64,000 nt of DNA from Clostridiales bacterium (GTDB lineage: Bacteria; Bacillota; Clostridia; Christensenellales; JAISNN01), in NCBI GenBank assembly GCA_031275485.1, contig JAISOS010000019.1:1-64000 (forward strand). Direction: 5' to 3'. Shown piece by piece: positions 27,787-37,894 of this stretch. Positions within the stretch are counted from its first letter, which is position 1, and each line of letters opens with the position of its first letter. The position numbers and the translations under genes are program-made. Below the pieces are notes generated by a model that ran no database searches, was not told where the DNA came from, and saw only the letters and a program-made list of their open reading frames with translations.

Positions 27787-30700
27787 TTATTTGCGGTTAA
27801 TTACCTTATTAAAGGATTCGTACTGCGGTTTTTTATGCGCCTTAACCGACACGAGCTCCGGATTCGGTTTAGGCTTATTGACGATCGTAACGTTCTCCTC
27901 TTTGAGGCGCAGGATTCTCTTCCGCTCCGCCTCGAACTTCTCGGCGCGTCTTAAATCCGACGCTTTCTTTGCCGCAACGAACGCCGCTTGCGTTCTCTTT
28001 TCCTTGACTATGGCGGCGATCACCAGCGCGATACCGTAAGCGACGGCAACCGCTCCGGCGGCTTCCGCGACGTTCAGCGCCACGGCGAGCGCAAAGCTCT
28101 CGTATGCCGCCGACTCCGGCGAGCCCGTAACGTAATAATTTATAGCGTCGTCGCCCGTAAGCCTTATTTCAACCGTATAATCTCTGTAATTATTGACTTT
28201 TAGGGATAGGTCGGTCTGCCAATCCGACGTATTATTACCTTCCAAGACTCTGTACTCCGCCTCGTACCCGCCCGTATTGAGTACGGTAATAACGCCGTCC
28301 GTTCTCTCGACCTCGAAGGTCAAAGCCGCTTTTTCTATAGTGACGAAACCGACTCCGTTCACGACCTTATAATTCGCCGTCGCGGTAAGGTCGTCGACCG
28401 TATATTCCACAATATAGGTATAGGCGTATATTACGTCGCCCGCGGCTACCGGATCGCCCGTAGTTTCGTTTATTATTCTCTTAATAACTATGAGCGAATC
28501 CCAATCCACTCCGTCGTTCACTCCCGACACGACGCTTCTTTGGAGTACGTCCGTATGATCCTCCTTATCGAAAGTGAGCGTCGCGCTTCCTACGTCTATC
28601 GCTACTTCTCTCGGTTTAACCGACACCGTAATCGAAAAATCTTCGCATACGGCGTAGTTCTTGTCGTCCGGAATAAACGTAACCTTTATCGTGCCCTCAT
28701 ATTCTCCGACAGAATAATAGCCCGTCGAAATTTTATTTAAATATTCGCCGTCGGCAGACCAGTCGAGAGTTCCGGAAACAAGCTCCTTACCGAAATAGCC
28801 CTCTATGCCGTATCCCGACGCTTCGCCGGCGAACCTCTCTCCGTAAACCGCCTCGATTACCTGCTCGGTAGAGCTAATAACGAAAGGCTCGATCGTTCCC
28901 ATTCCCTTTGCGGCGACCGTCGCGCTAACCGCGCCCGACGCGTTCAGCTGGTAAAAATTCTTATATTCGCCGGACAGCACCACGCTCGCCACGATATCGA
29001 TACCCTCGCCCGCGTCGCTCTGCGAGAAGCGCATTCCGCTGACGGTATAAACGCCCGCGGCGGGCTGAACCTGCACGCTTGACCCGAAATCGTAGAAACC
29101 CTCGACTTGGAAGGTATAGCCCGATAAGCCTATGATCATATCCGTTCCGTCGTACGTCTTTACGACGGGCTGCGAAACCGTCAATTTCAACGTCTGTTTG
29201 CTCATCGCCCCGACGGTTTTTATCTCCGTATTTACCGGCATTATATAGTTTTTCGAAACGTCCGTATCGTCGCGATAAGCAACCGTAACCGTAACCGGCA
29301 TATTTTTTGTAAGCGTCGAGCTTTGATTAAAGCCGTCGTAGACCGCAGTAACCTCATATTCCCTGCCCGGGACGAAAGTCTGACCCGCGATTAGACCCGA
29401 TATGTTTAAAGTAACGTTCGCCGCGTCCGTTCCGTCGTATACTTTCGATATGCCGGAGGAGAGGGACGCCGAGAGCGGAATTTTTCTTATTTCCGCCGTT
29501 CCCGAGAGGGAGCCGGACGCCAAAACGTAGTTATCGGTTTTGGCGTTGCCTATGAGGGCGACGGCGCCGGACGCGCCGACCGTTCCGGCGTCCGGGCTTG
29601 CGAACGCGAGGTTCAAAACGGTAAAGTCCTCGTTTCTGTAAATCGTCTGACCGAATACCGCGCCGCTTAGCGTCACGGTCGCGGTCAGGTCGTCCGTAAG
29701 CGCGTTATAATCCTTCGGGTTCGGCGTAAACACCGCCGTCAGCTCTTTCCGCAGAACGTTAATTTTGACGGTCAGCGCGGTCGTAGTTGTGTAGTTGGAG
29801 TCGAGAGAAGTGAATGTCAGGTTCGTATATACCGTGCCGCTTACCGCGACAGTCGGTCTTTGCGGTATCTGCGCGACTCCCGCGCCCTGCGAAACGGTTC
29901 CGTTCGGTTTATCCCCAAAAAAGCCGGTTCCGGCGATTACGCTTACGCCCGCCAAAAACTCGTATCCGTATGTAACGGTCAAATCTTCCAGTCCCGAAAT
30001 TCTTCCCGGCGTAATTCTGCCGCCCGCCGTCGAAGTTCCCGTATTGACGCCGCCCGTGAAAGTGTGGTTGTATTCGCCGGTATAGAACGCGAAAGACGCG
30101 GTTATATAGTTGTTCGCCGTAACGACGTTCTTGTCCGCGAAGCGCGCTTCCGTAACGTAAAACAGGCTTGCCTGCGGCTGAACCTGCACGCCGCCCCCGT
30201 AGTAGCCGGAGAACGTCGCGGTAAAGACCGAGCCGTAGAGCCCCGTCGCGTCCGTCGTGCCGTCGTAGACCTTGCTCCCCGCCGCTATATTAACCGAGCT
30301 TACCGAAACGACCGCTCTTTGCACCGTAAACGGAACTACCGCGTATCCGACTGTAACGTCGTCGTTCGTATTGTTCGGCGTATTGCCCACGTCCTGACGC
30401 AAGGCGACGACATACTCGTAGCTCCCCGCCGCCGTAGGTCTCGCCGCGCCGAGCGCAAGCGCCACGCCGTCGTTACCCGACCCCCGGTATCGGCCCGTAT
30501 GCGAATTTATATGGTTAGCCGCGTTAAACGCCGACGCGTCGGCGTAAGCCGTGGGTCCCTGCGCCAGCCCGTCGTACGTCCATTGCGCGCCCCCGAGACT
30601 CGGCGTCGGCGTGGCCTTAAACGTCGCCGTAATGCTTACCGGTCCCGCTCCGCTAAACTTATAAAGAGCCAGGCTCGGCTTAGCCGCCCATTTGTAGGCG

Positions 30701-31896
30701 TCGTTTACCAGACCGGAGGTCTCCGAGGTCCACGCGTCCAGAATATAGCCTATATCTCCGCACGCCGTAACCTCGGCGCCGCCGCCTATGCCGGAAAGCT
30801 CCGCCGCCGTGGCGACGGCCTTCGCCGGAACGTACGTATTGCCGACCGTCCCGTTCGCCCCCGCCGAAACGTTAATCGCGGGAGTGTTGTAGGAGCCCTG
30901 AAGCTTCGTCGCCTCGATAACCGCCGCCGTCGTCGCCCAAGCGTAAGCCTGAGTTCCCGAACCGAAAAACGCCGCTCCTCCTTTGCCGTGCGCCGTGACT
31001 ACCAACTGGAGAAATATCTTTATTCCGATACCGCCGGTATTCGCCAAGTTTGTCAGCGTCGCGCCGTTCGCGGTGTAGCTCTCCGTAAAAATATATGTCT
31101 GACCGCTCTCCTGAGGGGTCCCGTTTGCCGGACTGTCGTTTATTACGACGCCGAAAGACGAAAGCCGATTTGTAGTCGCGGTGTCCGCGTATCCCGCGAG
31201 AGTCGAGTCTACCGCGTTGAAAAAGCCTCCGCTTGAGGTAATCGTCGCGGGACTCGAACCCGAGGTGCTACTCGCCCATTCGGTTCTCCAGTACGTGCGG
31301 AATTCTACGGTAAACGTCAGCGAGTTTACTCTTCCGTTTAAGATCGCCCTCTTCAGCTCTTCGCTGAACTTCATGCTGTAATTGATGCGCGCGTAAGACG
31401 TTACCGTCGCGGTTTTGGGGCTACCGGCGGAGAAACTTCCGTTACTACCCTGCGCGTCCGCTTGCTCTTTCGACTTCCCCGCGGCAACCTCCGCCGTCTT
31501 GGAGTCCGTCGCCAGATCGTCGCCCGGCGCGTTCGATTTGACGACGCCGCGCTGGGCTATATCCTGCCCCTGCGAATAACCCAAAGTATTCTCCAGACCG
31601 GGAGCGTCGTAATAACTCCTCGAAACGGTTTCGTCGGTTATCCCGAACGTATAGCTCGCCGTTTTCGTGTCTCCGGTCGAGCGCGAAGTCGTCCCGCTAG
31701 TCTCGGCGACTCCGCCGCCGTCCGCGTCCCCGCCTATGTCGATCGCCGAAACCTCCCCCCGCGCGCCGTATACGTCCGAGCCCGAGAGCCCGCCTCCGAA
31801 AACGCCCGCGAGACCGAAAAGCCCGCCCGCTCCAAAAGCGAACGTCAGCAGGCAAACCAATAATCTCAAACCTCCGCCGGTCTTTTTCATATTCAT
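27787..31896 (-). CDS. Large secreted/surface protein with YDG/MBG-type repeat domains, C-terminal TM helix and ~80-aa basic cytoplasmic tail
   Basis: SKVYDGTTDATGLYGS, SKVYDGTDAANVTLN, VKTYDGTDMIIGLSG; C-term VAVAYGIALVIAAIVKEKRT...; SD-supported start MNMKKTGGGL at 31896. Confidence 0.85.
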   Translation of the reverse strand: MNMKKTGGGLRLLVCLLTFAFGAGGLFGLAGVFGGGLSGSDVYGARGEVSAIDIGGDADGGGVAETSGTTSRSTGDTKTASYTFGITDETVSRSYYDAPGLENTLGYSQGQDIAQRGVVKSNAPGDDLATDSKTAEVAAGKSKEQADAQGSNGSFSAGSPKTATVTSYARINYSMKFSEELKRAILNGRVNSLTFTVEFRTYWRTEWASSTSGSSPATITSSGGFFNAVDSTLAGYADTATTNRLSSFGVVINDSPANGTPQESGQTYIFTESYTANGATLTNLANTGGIGIKIFLQLVVTAHGKGGAAFFGSGTQAYAWATTAAVIEATKLQGSYNTPAINVSAGANGTVGNTYVPAKAVATAAELSGIGGGAEVTACGDIGYILDAWTSETSGLVNDAYKWAAKPSLALYKFSGAGPVSITATFKATPTPSLGGAQWTYDGLAQGPTAYADASAFNAANHINSHTGRYRGSGNDGVALALGAARPTAAGSYEYVVALRQDVGNTPNNTNDDVTVGYAVVPFTVQRAVVSVSSVNIAAGSKVYDGTTDATGLYGSVFTATFSGYYGGGVQVQPQASLFYVTEARFADKNVVTANNYITASFAFYTGEYNHTFTGGVNTGTSTAGGRITPGRISGLEDLTVTYGYEFLAGVSVIAGTGFFGDKPNGTVSQGAGVAQIPQRPTVAVSGTVYTNLTFTSLDSNYTTTTALTVKINVLRKELTAVFTPNPKDYNALTDDLTATVTLSGAVFGQTIYRNEDFTVLNLAFASPDAGTVGASGAVALIGNAKTDNYVLASGSLSGTAEIRKIPLSASLSSGISKVYDGTDAANVTLNISGLIAGQTFVPGREYEVTAVYDGFNQSSTLTKNMPVTVTVAYRDDTDVSKNYIMPVNTEIKTVGAMSKQTLKLTVSQPVVKTYDGTDMIIGLSGYTFQVEGFYDFGSSVQVQPAAGVYTVSGMRFSQSDAGEGIDIVASVVLSGEYKNFYQLNASGAVSATVAAKGMGTIEPFVISSTEQVIEAVYGERFAGEASGYGIEGYFGKELVSGTLDWSADGEYLNKISTGYYSVGEYEGTIKVTFIPDDKNYAVCEDFSITVSVKPREVAIDVGSATLTFDKEDHTDVLQRSVVSGVNDGVDWDSLIVIKRIINETTGDPVAAGDVIYAYTYIVEYTVDDLTATANYKVVNGVGFVTIEKAALTFEVERTDGVITVLNTGGYEAEYRVLEGNNTSDWQTDLSLKVNNYRDYTVEIRLTGDDAINYYVTGSPESAAYESFALAVALNVAEAAGAVAVAYGIALVIAAIVKEKRTQAAFVAAKKASDLRRAEKFEAERKRILRLKEENVTIVNKPKPNPELVSVKAHKKPQYESFNKVINRK

Positions 31897-32351
31897 AATT
31901 TCTCTCCTTATCCGCATGAAAAATTATTTTTTTATATTTGAAAATATTTCAAACCCGTCTTTTTTAATATTTCCGTTATTTATTTCTATCGTTTCTATCG
32001 TTTCCGTTTCGAACGCGCCGTTTCGAAGCCCGTGTTCCGGAGTCCCGCTCCGGACGAATCTAAACGCGCCCCGAAAACTCCCTTTTTTCCGCCGCTTCCG
32101 ACCGCGAAGCCTTCTCCGCGTTTATAACCTTATATCTAATTCCCGTCCGGCGCTTTCCGCGTATCCCGCGCCCGTTTTTTTGACCGAAAACCGCGTTTTT
32201 GACCGCGAAAAACGAAAAACGGCGCAAACTGCCCGATAATTCTATTCTCGTATGACTATTATATATCATAAATTTCAACTTGTCAATACCCATTTGAAAA
32301 AAAGTCATAAAAAATTTAAATTTCTTTTTTCGGAAAAATTTTTTTAAAAAA

Positions 32352-32737
32352 ATACGCGGGGGAAACCTTTTGTGAACGAAAGGCTTTCCCCCGCGCCCCC
32401 TTCCAAAAAACTTTAATATTATTTGCCGCGCCGTATAAACGGTAAACGCCGCGCTTTCTTTGTGAAAGGGGGGAATTTTTTTTAAAACATACGCGGGAGA
32501 AACCTTTTGTGAACGAAAAGGTTTCCCCCGCGCCCCTTTCCAAAAAACTTTAATACTATTTGCCGCGCCGTATAAACGGTAAACGCCGCGCTTTCTTTGT
32601 GAAAGGGGGGAATTTTTTTAAAACATACGCGGGGGAGAAACCTTTTGTGAACGAAAAGGTTTCCCCCGCACCCCCTTCCAAAAAACTTTAATATTATTTG
32701 CCGCGCCGTATAAACGGTAAACGCCGCGCTTTCTTTT
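32352..32737 (-). repeat. Tandem array: two full ~137-bp units and one partial, each carrying one dispersed palindromic element
   Basis: tacgcggg begins at 32353, 32490, 32626; shared tail 'tatttgccgcgccgtataaacggtaaacgccgcgctttcttt'. Confidence 0.95.
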
Positions 32738-32759
32738 TTTATAACGAAAACGCCGTATA

Positions 32760-33122
32760 TTATTTTTTTGTTTCCCTATTTTCCGTACTTGCTTTACTTT
32801 TCGTGCTTGCCTCGCTTTCCCCGTTTTCCGCGCAATGCGGGCAACCCGGCGGGGAGCGTTCCGCTTCGGGCGCGCGCAAAGGCTCTTTCTCCTCTTCGCC
32901 GCCGCAAGCGCAAGTCCGCCCGAACCCGTCTTCTTCCGGCGCGGACAAACCGTCCTTTTCGGCGTTTCCGGGCGCGGAGGCACAGCCCCGACAATTCGGG
33001 CAGCCCGCCTCCGAACAGCCGCAGGACGGCTTCCCTTTTCTTCTCTTTATAACGTTATAGGCGATCGTAAACGCTACAAGCGCGATCGCCCCCGCGAGAA
33101 CCGCTATCTCCGCAGGCTCCAT
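32760..33122 (-). CDS. FeoB-associated Cys-rich membrane protein, extended
   Basis: 120 aa; N-terminal TM IAVLAGAIALVAFTIAYNVIKRRKGKPSCGCSEAGCPNCRGC; downstream of feoB. Confidence 0.75.
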   Translation of the reverse strand: MEPAEIAVLAGAIALVAFTIAYNVIKRRKGKPSCGCSEAGCPNCRGCASAPGNAEKDGLSAPEEDGFGRTCACGGEEEKEPLRAPEAERSPPGCPHCAENGESEASTKSKASTENRETKK

Positions 33123-33140
33123 ACAAAACCCTCCCTAATC

Positions 33141-33323
33141 TAATAAATTGCGCTTTAAAGCCGCGTATATACGTATATAAATGTTTGCGGATACACCTAA
33201 AAACAGAACCAGCATAATAAATTACGCTTTAAAAACCGCGTATATACGTATATAAATGTTTGCGGATACACCTAAAAACAGAACCGGCATAATAAATTAC
33301 GCTTTAAAAGCCGCGTATATAAA
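33141..33323. repeat. Tandem repeat, ~2.4 copies of a 74-75-bp unit
   Basis: taataaatt(g/a)cgctttaaa..ccgcgtatatacgtatataaatgtttgcggatacacctaaaaacagaacc(a/g)gca at 33141, 33215, 33290. Confidence 0.95.
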
Positions 33324-33480
33324 CGAAAAAATACGCGAAAGCCGCGCGCGTTTTTATATATACGGTATACGCGCGGAGCCTTATATATACGGCGCGGACC
33401 TCGCGGCTCCGCGTCAACCGCGCCGAGGTCAAGCTACGGTTGCGGTTGCGGCGCGGTTCTTTTTCGGGCGTTAACAACGC

Positions 33481-33548
33481 GTTAAAGTTTTTTGGAAAGG
33501 GGCGCGGGGGAAACCTTTTCGTTCACAAAAGGTTTCCCCCGCGTATTT
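33481..33548 (+). repeat. Dispersed palindromic element, F orientation (near consensus)
   Basis: gttaaagttttttggaaaggggcgcgggggaaaccttttcgttcacaaaaggtttcccccgcgtattt. Confidence 0.92.
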
Positions 33549-33586
33549 AAAAAAAGCCTTCCCCCGCGTATCTTTTTATAAAAACC

Positions 33587-35833
33587 TTAACTTCTCTTAA
33601 AAATTCCGGCTATTTTCCCGAATATCCTAAATCTTACGGCGAGAACGATTGCGGCGGTCAGGGCAAGGAAAACAAGCAGTCCAAGCCACCACGAGGCGAC
33701 GAAAAGCGTCCCGAGCCAGAAAACCGCGAGCGCGACAATATACGCCGTAGCTATCCAATAGATTATCGCCTTACCGAGCCAGTGTCCCTTTCCGCTTTTA
33801 AATTCGCCGCGCGCCGCCGCGACCGCCGCCATACACGGCACGCTAAGAAGGTTAAACGCCATAAAGGCGAACATCGCGGGAACCGATACGTCCAAGCCGC
33901 CGAGAACCCCGCCCACGCCGATCAGCATAAGCCACAGCGGGTTGCCCGCGCCGTCCTCGAGCTCCAAAGCCTCGTCGCCGTCCATTCCCGCGAAAATACC
34001 CATCGTCGCCACGACCACCTCTTTCGCCAAAAGCCCCGTGAACGTCGCGACGACGAACTTCCAGCCGTTTTCACCCATTCCGAAGCCTAACGGCACGAAT
34101 ATCCACGTGAAGAACCGCGAAATCAGACCCATCATACTGTCGCCGCCGTCCTCGACAAGCCGAAAAGAAAAGTCCAGACTCGTGAGCGCCCAGATGACGA
34201 CCGTCGCGCCCGCGATTATCGTGCCGGCTCTTACGACGTAATTTTTCAGCTTTTGCCAGAGATGAAGCGCGGTATTTTTCAGTTGCGGCAGACGGTAGGC
34301 CGGCAGCTCCATAATGAACGGCGGCGTTTCGCCCTTTATTACCGTGTTTTTTAAAAAAAACGCGGAAATAATCGCTATCGCTATGCCGAGTACGTACATC
34401 GAAAAAACGGTAAGCTCGGCGTTTATGCCCTTGTAGTATGCGAACGCCCCCGCGAACGCCGCCCATATGGGCAGCTTCGCGCCGCACGAGAAAAACGGAG
34501 CCAAAAATATCGTCCGCGTCCGCTCCTTCTCGTTCTCCAGGGTGCGCGTCGCCATAATTCCGGGCACGCCGCAGCCGAAACACATGATAAGCGGCATAAA
34601 CGCCTTGCCCGACAGACCGAACCGCCGGAAAGCTCTGTCCATTATGAACGCCACGCGCGCCATATAGCCGCTGTCCTCCAATACCGAAAGAAACAAAAAC
34701 AATACTAAAATCTGCGGCATAAACGACAGCACGGCGAACACGCCGCCCAATAAGCCGTCGTTGACCAGCCCCGCGTACCACGTGCCCTCGGGCAAGCCCC
34801 CCCCTATGAGCCCGCCGAGCCACGACGTGAAAAGCTCCATAAGGTTAAACAGTATTACGCCCGGCGAATTTATAGCGTCCGCGCCGAAAATCGCGCTGTC
34901 AAAAGAGCCTTCCCCGAAGAATACGCCGAGAAACAGAAAATCCTCGCTGAACGTAATGTGAAACACCGCGAGCATTATAGCGAGAAAAATCGGTATGCCC
35001 CATATTTTGTGCGTCAAAACCCTGTCGATTTTGTCGCTGCGCGTCAAGGCGGCGTTTTTCTCCGCCTTTTTCAAAACGGATTGCAGCTCCGCGGCTATCC
35101 GCTTGTACCGCGCGTCCGCTATGTAACCCTCGAAGTCGCCCTCGAATATTCCCGTGTCCGCGGCATCCCTTTTCGGACGGATCCGCTCCGCTATTTTCGG
35201 GTATTTCCCGACCTCCGGACCGTCGTTCTCTATCAGCTTGACCGCGTGGAAGAGAGGACTGCCGACTTTTTCGCGCCTGTAAAGCTCCGCCGTCTCCTCC
35301 AAAAGCGCGGACAGAGAACCGCCCAATACGCTCGCGCCCGCGCGGGACGAGCGCGCCGCTTTTACGCTCCGCTCCATAAGTCCGTCTATGCCCGAACCCT
35401 TTAACGCGCTGATTTTGACGACGGGTATCCCGAGCGCCTTTTCCAGCTGAGCCACGTCTATCCTGTCGCCGTTCTTATCCGTAACGTCCGTCATATTCAA
35501 CGCCGCGACTATCGGTATGTCAAGCTCAAGCAATTGCGTCGTCAGATACAGATTGCGCTCCAAGTTCGTCGCGTCGATTATGTTTATAATGCAATCGGGT
35601 TTTTCGTCCAGCAGAAAATTCCGCGACACAATCTCCTCGGGCGAATAAGGCGAGAGCGAGTAAATACCCGGCAAATCGATTATTTCGGGCCTTTCCGCCG
35701 CCTTGCGGTATACGCCCGTCCTCTTGTCAATCGTTACGCCCGGCCAGTTTCCGACGTGCGCCGTACTGCCCGTGAGCGCGTTAAAAAGCGTGGTCTTTCC
35801 GCTGTTCGGATTTCCCGCCAAAGCAAATTTCAT
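33587..35833 (-). CDS. feoB: Ferrous iron transport protein B
   Basis: MKFALAGNPNSGKTTLFNALTGSTAHVGNWPGVTIDKRTG; FeoB gate motifs; start moved to 35833 from the track 35923. Confidence 0.97.
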   Translation of the reverse strand: MKFALAGNPNSGKTTLFNALTGSTAHVGNWPGVTIDKRTGVYRKAAERPEIIDLPGIYSLSPYSPEEIVSRNFLLDEKPDCIINIIDATNLERNLYLTTQLLELDIPIVAALNMTDVTDKNGDRIDVAQLEKALGIPVVKISALKGSGIDGLMERSVKAARSSRAGASVLGGSLSALLEETAELYRREKVGSPLFHAVKLIENDGPEVGKYPKIAERIRPKRDAADTGIFEGDFEGYIADARYKRIAAELQSVLKKAEKNAALTRSDKIDRVLTHKIWGIPIFLAIMLAVFHITFSEDFLFLGVFFGEGSFDSAIFGADAINSPGVILFNLMELFTSWLGGLIGGGLPEGTWYAGLVNDGLLGGVFAVLSFMPQILVLFLFLSVLEDSGYMARVAFIMDRAFRRFGLSGKAFMPLIMCFGCGVPGIMATRTLENEKERTRTIFLAPFFSCGAKLPIWAAFAGAFAYYKGINAELTVFSMYVLGIAIAIISAFFLKNTVIKGETPPFIMELPAYRLPQLKNTALHLWQKLKNYVVRAGTIIAGATVVIWALTSLDFSFRLVEDGGDSMMGLISRFFTWIFVPLGFGMGENGWKFVVATFTGLLAKEVVVATMGIFAGMDGDEALELEDGAGNPLWLMLIGVGGVLGGLDVSVPAMFAFMAFNLLSVPCMAAVAAARGEFKSGKGHWLGKAIIYWIATAYIVALAVFWLGTLFVASWWLGLLVFLALTAAIVLAVRFRIFGKIAGIFKRS

Positions 35834-35849
35834 AATCCTTGCCTCCTTA

Positions 35850-36083
35850 TTATTTCGACGATTCCAAAAGAACCGTTTCCGCCTCGCTCTTTCTGAGCGA
35901 CAGCTCGTAGCCTCTGACCGCAACCTCTATCGGATCGCCGAGCGGCGCGGTCTTTATCATCTCTATCCGCGCTCCCGGCGTTACGCCCATATCGAAAAGC
36001 CTGCGACGGATTTTTCCCTCCGCCGAAACGGACACGACGCATCCCTTTTCGCCCGGCATAAATTCACTCAATTTCTTTTTCAT
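35850..36083 (-). CDS. feoA: FeoA family protein
   Basis: 77 aa; LSEFMPGEKGCVVSVSAEGKIRRRLFDMGVTPGARIEMIKTAPLGDPIEVAVRGYELSLRKSEAETV. Confidence 0.93.
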   Translation of the reverse strand: MKKKLSEFMPGEKGCVVSVSAEGKIRRRLFDMGVTPGARIEMIKTAPLGDPIEVAVRGYELSLRKSEAETVLLESSK

Positions 36084-36138
36084 AAAATTTTCTTTCCTTT
36101 TTTATTTTTTAAGAAGATTTATTTTATTAAGAGCGGAA

Positions 36139-36211
36139 ATACACGGGAGCGAGAGCCTTTCGCGAGTAAAAGATCCCGTCCGCGTAAGCCCGTCTCCTCT
36201 CTAAAAAACTC
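36139..36211 (-). repeat. Dispersed palindromic element, degenerate
   Basis: tacacgggagcgagagcctttcgcgagtaaaagatcccgtccgcg...ctctctaaaaaactcacg. Confidence 0.4.
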
Positions 36212-36422
36212 ACGCCACTATAATTTTCATCGCGAGGGCGCGGTTAAGGGCGACGCGTCCGTCCTTTATTTTCAGCACGACGTTGCCGTCGCTGTCGAAC
36301 ATAGAGGTTATCGGACTGCCGACGTACATACCGAGATTTTCCAGATGCCGCTTTACCTTCTCGTCGGCGTCGATCTGCTTTATGGTCATTTCCCTGCCCA
36401 ACGGCGCAAACGCCAAAGTCAT
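36210..36422 (-). CDS. FeoA family protein (second paralogue)
   Basis: 70 aa; MTLAFAPLGREMTIKQIDADEKVKRHLENLGMYVGSPITSMFDSDGNVVLKIKDGRVALNRALAMKIIV. Confidence 0.9.
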   Translation of the reverse strand: MTLAFAPLGREMTIKQIDADEKVKRHLENLGMYVGSPITSMFDSDGNVVLKIKDGRVALNRALAMKIIVA

Positions 36423-36480
36423 ACTCCGAACCCTCCTCCCGTCGGTACCGTATATCTAAATACGCGATATTATTTCCCAC

Positions 36481-36504
36481 ATAAGTTAGCCTGCGCTTAC
36501 TTAT
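36481..36504. promoter_or_regulatory. Inverted repeat upstream of feoA, candidate metalloregulator (DtxR-family-like) operator
   Basis: ATAAGTTAGC ctgc GCTTACTTAT (9/10 arm match). Confidence 0.55.
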
Positions 36505-37181
36505 TTTTATAAAAAAATCACGATTACGCGCTTTTTTGCGTTTCGCATGCAAAAGTTCCGCGAATACGAAATCTTTTCGCGTTTATTTTACCAAATCCGC
36601 GTTTGTTTGTCAAGCGTTAGGATAAGGTAATTCAAATTTTTTTTCGATAGCGAATCCGTACCGTATAGCCGTTATGAATCGGAATTAGGTAAAGTAAAAA
36701 ATAAGCTCTGAATTTTTTTCCGCAAGCCGCCGAAATATCATTTGTTGCCCGAACGCGGAAAGCGGTTCTTTCCGCAATATACGGCGAAAAGGACGGCGTT
36801 CAACTCGCTTGATTATATTTTAAACGGATATAACTCTCAACCGCCGAGCAAACGCGGCGGTCCGTATAAAAATTTATCGATAACTTCGCAAAATGAACTC
36901 TAAAATCCGAGTAAATTTGCAAAGCAGGCTTCCGGTCGGAATTTAAAGCGGAAGCCATTTTTGCGAGCCGTGAAAAACAATTTGGGAACCCGCTACCACA
37001 AATTGTCTGCGATTTTTTTCGCGTAAGTAACTTAATCTTTGAAATATGAATAAACTAAAATTGCCGAGAAATAAAATCAACAGGCTTGCTTCGGGACGGA
37101 AGCGGCGGAACGCGGAAAACCGCCGAACGCCGAAAAAACCGTTTCCGTAGCAAAACACAATACTTATGCGAGGAGAAATTT

Positions 37182-37394
37182 ATGTTTAACTACCGAAACA
37201 CACCGAACGCACCGAACGCGCCCGCAGACTCTGCCCAAGCCCGTTCCATGCCCGCTAAAACTAACCTGGCCCAGGCGTACGTTCCGGAGCAGGTCTTTCA
37301 ATCGCTCTACGCTCCCGAAAAAGCGCTTATGCAGGGAACGCTTTTTCAGGAACTGGACATGCCGTATAACAAACCCGGGCATACGCGGCGTTAG
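37182..37394 (+). CDS. cotJA: Spore coat protein CotJA
   Basis: LAQAYVPEQVFQSLYAPEKALMQGTLFQELDMPYN; SD aggaga; first gene of cotJABC. Confidence 0.85.
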   Translation: MFNYRNTPNAPNAPADSAQARSMPAKTNLAQAYVPEQVFQSLYAPEKALMQGTLFQELDMPYNKPGHTRR

Positions 37395-37459
37395 CGCGTC
37401 CGCAATAAGCCGTAACAGGCAAAAAACTCAAAACAAACAAAAGGAGGATTGTATATAAA

Positions 37460-37702
37460 ATGAATATGACTCTATATAAACTCACACAGCTCGATTTTTG
37501 CGCGGTCGATTTGCAGCTTTATCTGGACACGCACCCCGGCGACACGAAAGCTATCGCCGAATACAACAAAATTCTGACGGAAGCGTCGGCTCTTCGCTCC
37601 GAATACGAACGGAAAAACGCACTGACCGCGAAAAACCCTTCCGCAACGGATAAATTCGATTGGATTAACGAGCCTTGGGATTGGGAAGCGCAATATAACT
37701 AA
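37460..37702 (+). CDS. cotJB: Spore coat protein CotJB
   Basis: 80 aa; FCAVDLQLYLDTHPGDTKAIAEYN...WINEPWDWE. Confidence 0.9.
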   Translation: MNMTLYKLTQLDFCAVDLQLYLDTHPGDTKAIAEYNKILTEASALRSEYERKNALTAKNPSATDKFDWINEPWDWEAQYN

Positions 37703-37894
37703 CGCGTTTTGACGCGCCGTAAAAAACGCGGCGGCTTAATAAAATTGATTATTCTTATACTATAAAACGCTTTTAAACGCCGCGGAAAGCGATACGGGCT
37801 TGATACGGCGATCCGATCGTTTAAGACGAGCGGACAAGAGCGGCAAAAAAATAATCCGTTTACATTTTACTTTATAAAGGAGAAGTACATACCT

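Noticed and set aside
32316-32983. Short ORFs with peptides such as KVFWKGARGKPFRSQKVSPA (also 202-453, 307-555, 6387-6608, 9229-9435)
   Set aside because: In-frame readings through the dispersed palindromic elements or intergenic DNA, not conserved proteins.
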